From: Phytophthora quininea
Lineage: Eukaryota; Oomycota; Peronosporomycetes; Peronosporales; Peronosporaceae
DNA: 64,000 nt
Direction of reading: 5' to 3'
Assembly: GCA_011947345.1 (NCBI GenBank)
Contig: JAAVTG010000649.1
Coordinates: 62,001 to 126,000, forward strand
Below, piece after piece: positions 9,949 to 19,886 of this stretch; the stretch's first letter is position 1; every line of letters starts with the position of its first letter. The notes beneath the pieces were generated by a model. That model saw nothing but the letters and a program-made list of their open reading frames with translations, had not been told where the DNA came from and made no database searches. Position numbers and translations under genes: made by a program.

Positions 9949-12641
9949 CTACGGGGGCGGGAAGACCACTACGGGGAAGTGCGGGTGGATGGAAAAGTCA
10001 AAGTCCACCTTCGCCTTGACGTCGTTTGTCACCTTTGACTTCTTGGTCTTGTTGCTTGGGTTTTGACTGCGCTGTGCCAGACGAACGCAATTGGAGATGG
10101 CCACCTTGAGCAGCGACGCGATCTCGCCGCCGCGGATACGAGCACTGGCGCCGTCGCACGCTATGATGCTGTTGATGCCGTCTTCGTCGGTCAACAACGC
10201 CTCGGCGTGCGATCGAGCCACCTTGAAACACTCCTCTGCAGACTTGTAGATGAGCTCCAACTCATACGGAGAGAAGTCGCTGTTCTGGGTAAAATCCTCG
10301 TAGGTGAGTGCAGCTGGGTAGTGGAGCTTCTGGAACGGAGCGAACCGGTGCTGGAAGCGAATCGTGAACGAGCTGTACGTTGGCGGCTTGACTTGCATAA
10401 GACCCTCGCGCTCTAACGCACTGGACAACTGAAAGTAGGCGCGCATCAGGCTGCGCAGCATCTCCGTGTACTGGATCTCCCGAAGGAAGCGAGCTTTGGT
10501 GGGGTCGACGGGCTCTTGCGACTCGGTTGTGTCAGTGTTTGCAACAACCCCATTGCTTTGTTTCTTGTGCTTGGCCTTGGATTTCTTTGATGTCTTGGAT
10601 GACGATGCATCTGCTGGGTCCGCACTCTCGTCCTTGGATTCTTCTGCTTCGTGGCGGTGCGCACCAGGCATAATTTGCTGCATCTTCTCCACAAAGGTCC
10701 ACGAGACGTTGAGGTTTTGGAGACGCGAACCTTGCAAGTAATCCAAATACCTGAATCAAACACACAGTTAGATATATACTCCAAGATCAGACATATCTTG
10801 CACGACGCCGCCTACCAGTAAATCGTTCCAAATTCCGACGTCGAATACAGACCCATCTCAAGCCCAAGCACAACGTATTGAATCATCAGCTGAACAGATT
10901 CCTCTAGCGACCAAGCCGTGAAGTATCGAGGATATGCAGCTTTCTGTAGTGAATGAAATCGTTAGCATTTGATACCACACTGCCGCCAAACTCTAGCAAA
11001 GGAGACGCACCGGAATATTCATCTCAGTAGTAAACTTCTCGTCCACAGTCATGGCATCCACCTGAAGGATGGTCCATTCGTCCAATAAATATTCGATCCG
11101 TGCGCGCTGGCGGGAACGGTTGTGCAGATACACCTTGAGTGACTCGTACACCGTTTCAATGGACCTGGACGAGTAGAGCACGCCCTCTTGTGTGGACAGC
11201 AGTACGGAGGGCACGCCATTCATCACCATTGAGGCCGACAGCCAGTCCATAAAGTTGTATCTGGCGTAGATTTTCTTGTCAGCGTACAGGAAAAGCTAAA
11301 ACATTTACGTAAGTTAGTAAGATAAAACGTCATGTACTGCGGGTAGCCAAGCATCTTACCAATACATAAGAGCGCGCGACAATCGCAGGTTGTTGCCTTG
11401 AAAACTCAATTAAGAAGGTGCGCAAGTCTTCCATGCATGTCAACTCGGCAGGCGAGCATGCAACGACCTGTTCTTCCAACACATTTTTCATCTGCAATAG
11501 CGCCTCATCCATCGTGGGCACCTTGACGTCTCGTGGTGGTGATCCAGAAAGAAGCAGGCGGCTGATGCTCGGATCAAAGCCAAACGATTTCCCGGTGAAA
11601 CACTCAGGATCCAGTTCCAGACGTTCAGTAGAAAGCCCTTGAACAAGCTTCAGAGCACCCTGGAAACCCTTTCTTGCCTGTGGCAAATCCAACTCTCCGT
11701 CTGCCAAGCCTAGACTGGCATACGTTGAAAGTAGCTCTCTCCGCAGCTCAATCCGACGAATAAACGCTTCGCACAGCATACCGCCGACCTTGGCGTTCGC
11801 GTAAATAGGCTCGTATGTAGCCGTAGTCGAGTTTTCACTTTCGCCAGTATTTGCAGGTTTCTTTCCCTTCTTCTTTGACAGTTTCTTGGAAGACGCCACT
11901 GTCTTGATCACCTCCAGTCGCTCCTGAGCCACCTGAAGCATTACATCCACAGCATCGAGGGAGAGTGGGTCTAAAATGCCAAGATCAAAGCCATTGCCCG
12001 GCGAGAAATCCTCTTCCTCGTAGATATCGGCACGAAGTATAGCATCCCGTACAACACCCGCAGTTTTGACTGTAGACAGAAACATTGCACATGTGACAAG
12101 CCGCAGGGTGTCTTTCATTGACTTGCCCACATTCTCGGCCAGCACCGCACGCACGTCTGCCTGTTGGTCGATCAAAGCCTCCAACGGAGTGACAAGTTGA
12201 GCCGCCAGAGCGTTAAGTGGATCTCTGTGCATGTAGACGCTCGTAAGCAGCGACTGCGCCAGTGGTAATCCATTGAGCCACCCCGCCTCGAAACGGAAGA
12301 GGTCATCCAGCGTAGCGAGTACATCTCTGGCCGATGAGAATTCCAACGGCACTTGGCCAGCTTCCATTCTCGCCAAGATCGTCAGCGGGGAAACCGTTCA
12401 CCAGCATCCCCGAGTCCATCTTAGGGTCCATCAGCTCCAGCGCCGACATAGAGTCGAACAGCTTAAAGTCGTCTTCGTGCACCAGTTGTCCCACCTTGAG
12501 CTCCTTCGCTGCTGCTGCCATCAACTATGCATTGCGGTTAGTGTTGCCCACACTAGTGGTCGAGTCGAGGCGACGCACCTCAGTCACATCTCGCCACTCG
12601 GCCTGGAACGGCGAGCGCTGTATCGAGAGTTTCGTCTCCAT
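9949..12641 (-). CDS. NAA35: NatC N-terminal acetyltransferase auxiliary subunit NAA35/Mak10
   Basis: Multi-exon gene. Exon 1 from METKLSIQRSPFQAEWRDVTE (ATG at 12641) splices (GTGCGT...CATAG) to LMAAAAKELKVGQL, then the Mak10 signature HEDDFKLFDSMSALELMDPK (N-terminal family hallmark). The main exon runs to about 11345. Further exons hold IEYLLDEWTILQVDAMTVDE, then YVVLGLEMGLYSTSEFGTIYW, then the long C-terminal exon (10750-9949) with a Lys-rich low-complexity insert (SSSKTSKKSKAKHKK) and RFQHRFAPFQKLHYPAALTY. The total is about 750 codons, close to animal NAA35. The protein is a scaffold for NatC, which acetylates N-terminal Met followed by hydrophobic residues on ribosomes. An upstream open piece (12834-12727, ending EVQRQLLTS) splices in frame to EGEELHETMETK, so the true N-terminus may lie further upstream. 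Confidence 0.9.
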
Positions 12642-12841
12642 CGTCTCGTGGAGCTCCTCCCCTTCGCTGAAAGAAGCGGCACGTAAAATACGATACGTTA
12701 GGGTCTATTGATGCCGCGGGTAGCCCTACACTTGTCAGTAGCTGGCGTTGTACCTCATGAGGCTCGTGTGCGTCGCACAGATCGCCCTCGCTCCTGTGTC
12801 CAAGCTTGTATGCGTACTTTTTCGCGAGGTCCACATTTTGG

Positions 12842-13625
12842 TATTTTACGAAAATAGGCTCTTAATATGTTCATGAAGATGTTCATTTGGAGCAGCAGCG
12901 ATTGAAGTCGATGAAGAGAATGCCCACTTTGCTACTATCCATCGAATACTCTACGAACCTATTATTTAATAGCCCTCAAGCTTCCCGAAAGCGCAGCTAG
13001 AACTGTTAGCTGTGCACTCTCTTGTCTGTCTTGGGTGCACCCCTCATTTTTCTTCTTCCGTCTCTCTCGTTCGTTCCGTCTTCACTCGATTTCCAATGAG
13101 CTGCAGCTTCCTCCGCCCTCGTCGATGACCCCAAACGACCCACCGTCTAGATCCTCCAGTGTCCGTCGCGCCAAACCGCCGCTCCAGCTGCCACCACGTT
13201 GTCGCGTGCTTCCATCAGACGTCTTGCTTCGTCCGCTTCTTCACTCGCGTCAGCGATGACGCCGAACCGGCACTCGGCTCGCCTTCTCCTTTCCGTCGGG
13301 ATCCTGTCAGAGTCCGTCGCTACCGCAGGCAACACACATAATTACAGCTTCTGTTATTAAAACAGAACAAGAGATAGATAGACACATAAGTCGACCACCT
13401 CATCCAACGGGCACGCCTATGAAGATACATAAGGAAAACAAAGCACAACAACCCCTCATCCAAAACTCCAGCGGCTTCGCGCCCTTCATCTCGCCATAAG
13501 CACTGCACAGCCCTAGCGGAGAGGGCGCGGCGGCCGCCTTCATCGCTATCAAGCCAGCTTGGCACAGGAGAGGTGACAGCTTTCGTTTTCCCAGGCACAC
13601 CACGCCCAAGGTAAAAGTTTCATTC
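12842..13625. other. No gene assigned; possible oomycete-type initiator
   Basis: A pyrimidine-rich tract at 13036-13100 contains CCTCATTTTTCTTCTTCC, close to the TCATTY-rich oomycete initiator, followed by ATGs at 13097 and 13129. The plus-strand frames that follow (MTPNDPPSRSSSVRRAK, 13129-13259, and another in a different frame to 13341) have no recognisable domain and are Arg/Ser-rich. Either this is a short unrecognised gene broken by a frameshift, or only a promoter region. Confidence 0.3.
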
Positions 13626-14556
13626 TCATTCGATGCTCACCTGCTGTTGAGTCTTCTCCTCATCTTCGTCCTCTTTTGCCAGGATCGCGAGGCGTCGGCG
13701 GTTCTCGGATTTGTTGTGGATCTTGTAGCCAAACACCCGCGGCACGTACAGCAGCGTGGATGGAGCCGGCTCCAGCTCTTTGTAGGTCAGGAAAAACAGG
13801 TGCGGGAATGTCGTGCCGAAGTATGCACCGTCGACTGCAAAAACAAAGACAAACACGTTAGTAATTGACAAGATTTCTACAAAAATGGACCCCTTACTTG
13901 CTGGTGTCTGGTATTCACTAGCAGGTGTGTACAGGTCTCGGCACTTGGGGCAGTAGACCTTCATCTCTGACTTTTTCCATTCGTCATGCAGTCCAGCCTG
14001 CATCAGCAACATCATCATATCATTAATAAATATAAAATATCTAAACTATTACTGTAATCTCAATAGCAGCTTACCGGTACAACCGGCTGGTTGTCGCACA
14101 GTGCTCGGGGGCATAACCCAAAGTCTCCCTCCCGGTATTTCTTCATCTGCAAAAACACAAAAGTAACAAAAAATTAGTCGGCTTAGCCAGTCCGCAGTGC
14201 GTTGTCTTGGTTACCATGGCGTCTAGGCCGTGGGCCGTGATGATGTATCTGGCGTGGATCAGTCCGTAGAGCTCGGCCGCATACGCCGGCACGTCGTCAT
14301 CGTAAGGGATATCTGAATTGTCACCTGTGTTAGTCCATCGGTGCATATCGGTATCTTGATAAACCGTCGCCCACATACCGGTCATGTCGAGGATGATGTT
14401 GAGTGCGTCCTGGTAGTTGGGCACCATGGCGCGCAGGCCGTAGAGGTTGAACGAGTCTTCGATGTAACTCTGCGCCACCTCGCAGAAGGGCTCGTTGCCT
14501 GAGAGGCTGCAGAACCACTGCACCCACTTCTCGTCCTCCTCCTCGTAGTCCGACAT
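13626..14556 (-). CDS. CKB1: Casein kinase 2 regulatory (beta) subunit
   Basis: Starts [20 protein letters not shown] (14556). The conserved CK2-beta core follows: [20 protein letters not shown], then [20 protein letters not shown], the zinc finger ([20 protein letters not shown] with [10 protein letters not shown]) and [17 protein letters not shown] with [13 protein letters not shown]. There are four introns: 14325-14378, one near 14150-14213, one near 13998-14074 and one near 13838-13900. The first is exactly 54 nt, has GTATGT...ACACAG ends and no in-frame stop, so retention would add 18 residues. CK2-beta dimerises through the zinc finger, binds two catalytic alpha subunits and sets substrate choice. 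The C-terminal tail [15 protein letters not shown] is acidic and differs from animal tails. Confidence 0.95.
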
Positions 14557-14626
14557 GGTTCGTCGTCCAAGAGCTCCCTCGTCCACCGGCGTTCTCTCGG
14601 TTCGGTTTTGGGGGCAATTCGCCGCA

Positions 14627-14680
14627 CATACAAAATCCAAGTATGTTCGAGTTCATACAAAACCCAAGTGTATTCAAGTC
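14627..14680. repeat. Degenerate 27-bp tandem duplication in the CK2-beta/UreD interval
   Basis: Two adjacent copies, 14627-14653 and 14654-14680. Each begins CATACAAAA(T/C)CCAAGT and differs at about five positions. It lies 70-125 bp upstream of the CK2-beta start. The junction contains GTTCATACAA, close to the GTTCATACCA repeat around the Crypton-like gene. Confidence 0.75.
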
Positions 14681-14742
14681 AGCTTGTCGGACGCAGCATT
14701 TTGTATGGGAAACGACCCACTTCAACTTTCACTGCTACGCTT

Positions 14743-15896
14743 TCACCGGTTCTCCTGGTAGGGCGTGAACCCGATTGTGTCTTTCAGCGGAGCCAACACG
14801 GCCTTGACGTAGGTCATGGCCGACTCGGCGTCTTGGCCGCAGAAGCGCACGATGACGGCGTTGGCATTGAGCGAGCTGGCCGACGCGATCACTCCAGGAA
14901 AAGTGTTGGCAGCGGCGAGACGGCCCTGCGGCGTGATGTCGCGCGCGTTGTGCAGCTTCTTGCGCGTACTCAGCTCCAGCAACTGGTCGATGATGATTTG
15001 CATCTTGGCGCCAACCACGACCATCAATCCAAGCACGTGGAAGCCGTGCATGCGCTGGCGCAGCGCGACGTCTTCTTCGTCTGCAGCAACAAACGTCAGC
15101 AGATGATACCAATGAGGTAGAGCGAGTTTGTAGTCGTACTTGCGAGTCGGACGCGGTCCGTGACAAGACGTTCGCTGCCAATATACACCTCGGACGTCGT
15201 GTCGTACTCGCTAAAATCCCAGTGCTCCAGCGTCTCGGTGCGGTTGTCGCGGATTGAGCCCGTGGCCAGGTAGTTCCGCTTGCGGCCGCTTGTCAGCCAG
15301 TCCACAAACACCAGGTTGGCGTCGGCTTCGAGGTGGAACACTTGAGACTGTCGGTATCTGGCTCGCTCGAAGCAAGTCACCGGGTCAGGTAGGAACGCCA
15401 ACGTCGCATTGCTCCCAACGGACAGGGAGAAAGTTTGCGATACATGCTGGCCCTCATCCTCCGCCTTGAACACCTTGGTAGTCGCTTGCGTCCCCAGCAC
15501 CACTGCAGTCAAGCACACGTTCAGCAGAAACGTGTCAGCTTCTATCTCTATCGTCTCCGGCTGATATTATAGCCGTTCCTGAAGTATCAGGTCCCAATTG
15601 GCACTCCATCACAACGGAGTCTCCGCCAACGAGGCCACCTCCATAACCAAGGATGTACTGGAAATAAAAACAAAGCAAGCGACATTAGAATTTGCAGCAC
15701 TTTGATAGAACTTGGTTCAGCTCACCGTGATGTACGTCTCGAAGCCCTGGTGGATCGTTCGACGCGGGTGGAGGAACTTGAGTGGGTACGTCGCGTACAC
15801 GTGCGTCGCCGTTGTGCGGCCCTCCACCAACTCGTACTTGAGCTTGCCAGTCACCCGGCTTGCATTCGCACTGCTCTCTTTTGCAGAACCGCCCAT
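14743..15896 (-). CDS. ureD: Urease accessory protein UreD/UreH
   Basis: Starts MGGSAKESSANASRVTGKL (15896). Exon 1 ends TIHQGFETYIT at a GTGAGC donor; exon 2 opens with the family signature YILGYGGGLVGGDSVVMECQ. After another intron comes CLTAVVLGTQATTKVFKAED, then FLPDPVTCFERARYRQSQVF, then WLTSGRK and the stretch ending LVTDRVRLAS. The last exon contains VLGLMVVVGAK and ends AESAMTYVKAVLAPL and FTPYQENR (14743). UreD acts with UreF and UreG as a chaperone that delivers nickel to apo-urease. No other urease gene is in this window. It lies upstream of CK2-beta on the same strand, separated by about 190 bp. Confidence 0.85.
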
Positions 15897-16228
15897 GGTT
15901 CTCGTTCTGTGGGAGGCTCCTACTGAATGCTCCCACTGGGAGCTATTGCATGCGTGTCAAAAATTAGTGTTAGCAATCATTTGGGGGTAACTAGAAAATC
16001 AAAAACTCCACTAAAAGCTGAATGAATTTGCGGCTGTCTGTATCTTATATCGAGTCTGAAACCAACATAACGATCTTCCTCAGCAACACAGGCTCAACTG
16101 TTCACGAGAAAATCAGCTAAGAAGACGGGAAAATCTGCTGTTATACGATATTTTAGCTAACAATTATTTAACGTAAAATAAAATATTTTCAACATTCTTA
16201 GTTCATAGAAAGTGCAACGATGCATTAA
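15897..16228. other. A/T-rich spacer before piggyBac element 1
   Basis: Contains the presumed ureD promoter and A/T-rich sequence with no coding signal. It ends at the TTAA target site 16225-16228. Confidence 0.4.
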
Positions 16229-16246
16229 CCCTTTCAATCCTGAGAG

Positions 16247-16269
16247 TTATTCTGTATGATACAGAATAA
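16247..16269. repeat. Subterminal perfect palindrome, left end of piggyBac 1
   Basis: An 11-bp arm, TTATTCTGTAT, mirrored exactly around one central base. The matching imperfect palindrome at the right end is 22879-22899. A candidate transposase binding site. Confidence 0.85.
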
Positions 16270-16456
16270 AGGTTATCCTAATAATTGTATGGGCTCGTTT
16301 TCAAGCTTAGACTTGTGTTTGAAGCCGTTTGAAAGAGCGCGCGAAAGTTCACATAAATCGGACGTGTTCTGTGCATAAAAGATGACTTGCATGTTGCTGA
16401 TTGGGTACTTCTTAACATATGGTCCTCTGATAAACGATAGCCTGTACAATCCACGT

Positions 16457-17180
16457 ATGAGCGTAAAGCCAACTCCACCTCCCGAATCCCCTTCCGCTCA
16501 CTCTAAGAATACCGCGTCCACCCCAATGTCCATGAGCATTCTCAGAGCCGAGAACCGGTCTCTCCGCCGCGAACTGCGCGCAGCCAACCGCAACATCGAG
16601 CGACTTACGGAGAGCAATGAACGTAGAGACCGGGAAATTGCTAACCTCGTCACGGTGCACCATACCGAGAAGATGTTCCTTCTAACCAACCTCGGGACAC
16701 GCATGACCGAGCTCATGCGGCTTCACCAAGAGCTCGTCGGGCAGATCAACCGACAGGAGAACCGAATAACGATGGCCCCTGCCGAGAAGGACAAGATCCA
16801 TGGCTTTGCGTTGGCGATTAATCCGATGCCGGAGGGAGCCCACGAGATCCGATTCATCGCAGGCCAGGAGAAGTACGTGACATGAGAGGTGGCTGGTGTG
16901 GCAGGGCTTCTTTTGAATTTACTGAGACCGGCAACCCCACCGACCTCCGCCAAAACTTCCAGCGCAAAGCAAATGCGCGTCTTCGCGCTCGTGTGGGTGC
17001 ATATCTGCGCAATCACCCGGTAAGTTTATTCTTTACAAGCATCTTTTTATGGATCTTACTCGGCATCTGATTGAATTGTTAGAGCAGGACGAGGCGGCCC
17101 CGACATCGTCTTCCGTTGCTGCCGTTCCAAGTGGGTCGACAATACGCTCTTCCCCTTCGAAGAGGTCGCGGGTATCGTAA
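16457..17180 (+). CDS. Coiled-coil protein, function unknown (piggyBac 1 cargo)
   Basis: The likely start is MSVKPTPPPESPSAHSK (16457). A Pro/Ser-rich head is followed by a strong heptad-type coiled coil (MSILRAENRSLRRELRAANR and on to ERRDREIANLV) and a Gln/Glu-rich stretch. The frame closes after GQEKYVT, but removing a candidate 32-nt intron (16873-16904, GTACGT...GGCAG) continues it as ASFEFTETGNPTDLRQNFQR then LRARVGAYLRNHP. A second intron (GTAAGT near 17022 to AGCAG near 17087) leads to DEAAPTSSSVAAVPSG and a stop at 17178-17180. About 200 residues. No family is recognised. The exon structure is inferred from frame continuity only. Confidence 0.5.
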
Positions 17181-17789
17181 CGGAACTCTTGGAAGAGACG
17201 AACGTGGTCATGCTTTTGGTAGAGTTATATACTGAGGTTCACTCGCAAATTCAGGATTATATCAGGATCCAGCGTTTTTCACTTGCGCCGTAATTCCACT
17301 TGATGCGAGGCCTACTGCAAAACTTCTGCTAAATACAAGGCTAGATAGTGTAAGCCTAAAATGCAGTTCATTTACTATTGTGCTGAAAGTGTTCACGTTG
17401 CATATGTAAGGCTAGCCTGTCAATAACGGCAGGCTGCGTCTGGTGGGGCAACGAACTCGCTGCACCCTTGAACGGCAACAAGCAGGCGTGCGCTCTGTAT
17501 GCGCAACATGAGACTCGACGACATCAAGTTCGATGACGTGCTGGAGCTTATCAAGTGTGCGTAGGGAACAATCGTGTTCGGCGGGCTCGAAATGCTGTCT
17601 GTGCGCAGGATTTCTGGACCTTTGCCCACCCACTTGTTCTGAGCGTGACCGAGTATCGCCACGTTCATCTGCTGCTCGGAGACGCACGTGTTGCACCCGC
17701 TGGTCTCCGTAAACTCATCTGTGTTTTCGCCGGATTCATTACGAGATAAGTTTTTACTCTTTGCACTTCTGTCGCTTGCCAGGCATATA
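17181..17789. other. Unassigned stretch inside piggyBac 1
   Basis: A minus-strand frame at 17668-17420 (MNVAILGHAQNKWVGKGPEI) looks protein-like but matches nothing I recognise. It may be the kinase insert region of the PERK-like remnant to its right. No kinase C-lobe motifs (HRD, DFG) are found here. Confidence 0.35.
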
Positions 17790-19860
17790 TCAAGCTTTTG
17801 GTTCGCCCCGTGATGCTGCCGGAGCTCTCCTCACTGGCCACAGGGGTTCTTCTACATTCTCTTCGACCATTTCCAGCCACACTTGATAATACCGCACAAT
17901 GTTAGGTTGATCCAATAGAGCCAAAAGCTTTACCTCTCGCAAAACTTTCTGTAACGTCTTAGACGTCTGGTTCATCAGGTTCGATCCAACACGTTAGATA
18001 GCGTACTTGCGCCCATCCAAACGATTTTCAGCAAGCTTCGCCTGGCCAAAGCCACCCTTACCAATAGCCGAAATGTATTCAAATTTGTTCACAAAGCGAC
18101 TTTGACACACGGCCGTGAACAGCACCTCGACCACACTTGAAGAAAAATCACCGGATCCAGATGAAGACGAATCAGAGGGTCCCTGCGCACTCGACTTCTT
18201 CTCACTCGTCTTATCATACATGGTCTCGTCTTCGTGTTCCACGGAACGAAAGCTAGAGCTGTCGTTGACTTGCCAATAGCATGACTGCCGCTGTTACTGT
18301 TGGTGCAACAACTGCCGGCGGTATCCGATTCGCCTGATGAGCTTATCAATTTCTCATCGTTCATCGTTGTAGCAGACTCCTCGTCTGCCAAGAACATCTC
18401 ATCGTCCGAATCTTCAAGCTCGAAGCGCGTATCATCAAACTCGCAATCACCATCCAACGACAAAACGTCGGGGTCAGTTTCACCCGCAGGAAACATCTTC
18501 ACTTCGTACAAATCTGACACATCTGAAAGATCGTCCTCTTCAGTACAAGGGAGCGTTTGTCTCCTGCTTGCGGGAGAGTGTCCTTGGGTGGAGAGCCGCG
18601 TAGTTGAAAATGACGTTGAAACAATACGGACAACCATGTCCGTCAAGGACGACACAGAGGAGGAAAACGCCGTGGTAGTAGTAGCATTCGAGTCCGCATT
18701 TGGATCACCTTCCAGCGTCTGCACTTTTGAACTCGACACCACGAACAAGAATGGCTGCAGCTTTATTGGCAGCTGGACGCGAAAACGTCTCCATCACCAT
18801 CGCTTCTGTCGCAGGGTCAACATTGACACTCGCGTTCGTCGACAGAACGTTCACCGGCTCACCATTCCCCAATAGTGGAATTTGCTTCTCTCCACCGCCC
18901 AACGCATCTAACATGAGAGAGCGGGTGATGACACTTGTCATGGTGATATCTTTTCACCTGCCCACTGGATTGTGAGCCGGTGGGCATGCGTCGTAGAAAT
19001 TGACTCCGGTCCATACTCTTAATTGCTGACTGAGCCAACGGTGCAGACAGATCCTTGACGTAACAGCCCATGCCAACATTGCCCGCAAGTGGTCACGCGT
19101 AGCAGTATGGCCCCAAGTGGGTGTACGTGATGAAACCACCTCGCTTGCAGTCATTTACAATGGGCTCCCAGAAGATCCGTCGCTGCCGACGGGTATTCAT
19201 CTCGTTACGTAAATCGTCGACATCATCTCTGTGTCGTCCATGGAAAGAGGATGATGGCCCTTCAGCGCTGTGCTCAATATTACCGTCGTTCTCACTAGAT
19301 TCGAGAAAGTCATTGCCCCCAGTTGACGCAGACGGAATCGCGACTCCATAGTATACCACGTGAGTGGAACCACGCGCATCAAATCCTTGGCGACCTGCGG
19401 TTGCTTCTGCTCTACACGGGCCTCAAGCTCTTGCCCTTTGTCCAGTGCTGCATCCTGCTGGTCGTTGACATCAATCCGGTAGTGGTGCAGACCACCCGGC
19501 GTTGGCTGAGCCGGGATAAATGGTCTATTGCTGCTGTCGAGGACGGACCTCCCACTTTCTACTGGTAGAACGTAGATCCGCGCTTCGTCGACACACCGTA
19601 GACTGCAAGAACGTCGAAGTCAGGGATCTCGGACTCCCAGAGCTGTTCACTTGTCCAGGGTCAAACGCCACGATTGTAGACCCCTCGCCGTCCAAAGCTG
19701 AGTTCAGGTCCTAGGGTAGCACCAGGATCAGGATCACCGGGGCGGTAGTACCGCTATCCACAACAGAGCAATGCGCCTGCTGCGCAAAGTTGAGAAAGAA
19801 CTTCGAGATCTTGAAATACCGCGCAGAGGATGCGTTGCGAGTGTGCTGCACGCGTTGTGA
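17790..19860 (-). pseudogene. PERK-like eIF2-alpha kinase remnant
   Basis: From the gene's 5' side: scattered frames at 19860-19320 that resemble a PQQ-type luminal sensor domain (ALDGEGSTIVAFDPG, then SEIPDFDVLAVYGVSTKRG after a frame slip); RIFWEPIVNDCKRGGFITYT (19200-19120); a Ser/Asp/Glu-rich linker (EEDDLSDVSDLYEVKMFPAG, SLDGDCEFDD); then a kinase N-lobe FVNKFEYISAIGKGGFGQAK with the Gly loop intact, KYAI, a TAA stop at 17994-17996 exactly where the VAIK-type lysine should be, and continuing in the same frame LQKVLREVKLLALLDQPNIV then RYYQVWLEMVEEN. That helix-C/beta-4 pattern is characteristic of PEK/GCN2/HRI kinases. The C-lobe is missing. The family phosphorylates eIF2-alpha under ER or nutrient stress; this copy cannot be active. 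Confidence 0.7.
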
Positions 19861-19886
19861 ACTCCGATCGACCAAATAGAATCTCA

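Noticed and set aside
17412..17749. Plus-strand or minus-strand frames near 17.5 kb as a separate gene
   Set aside because: No recognisable domain, no start context, and a position consistent with the insert region of the decayed kinase.
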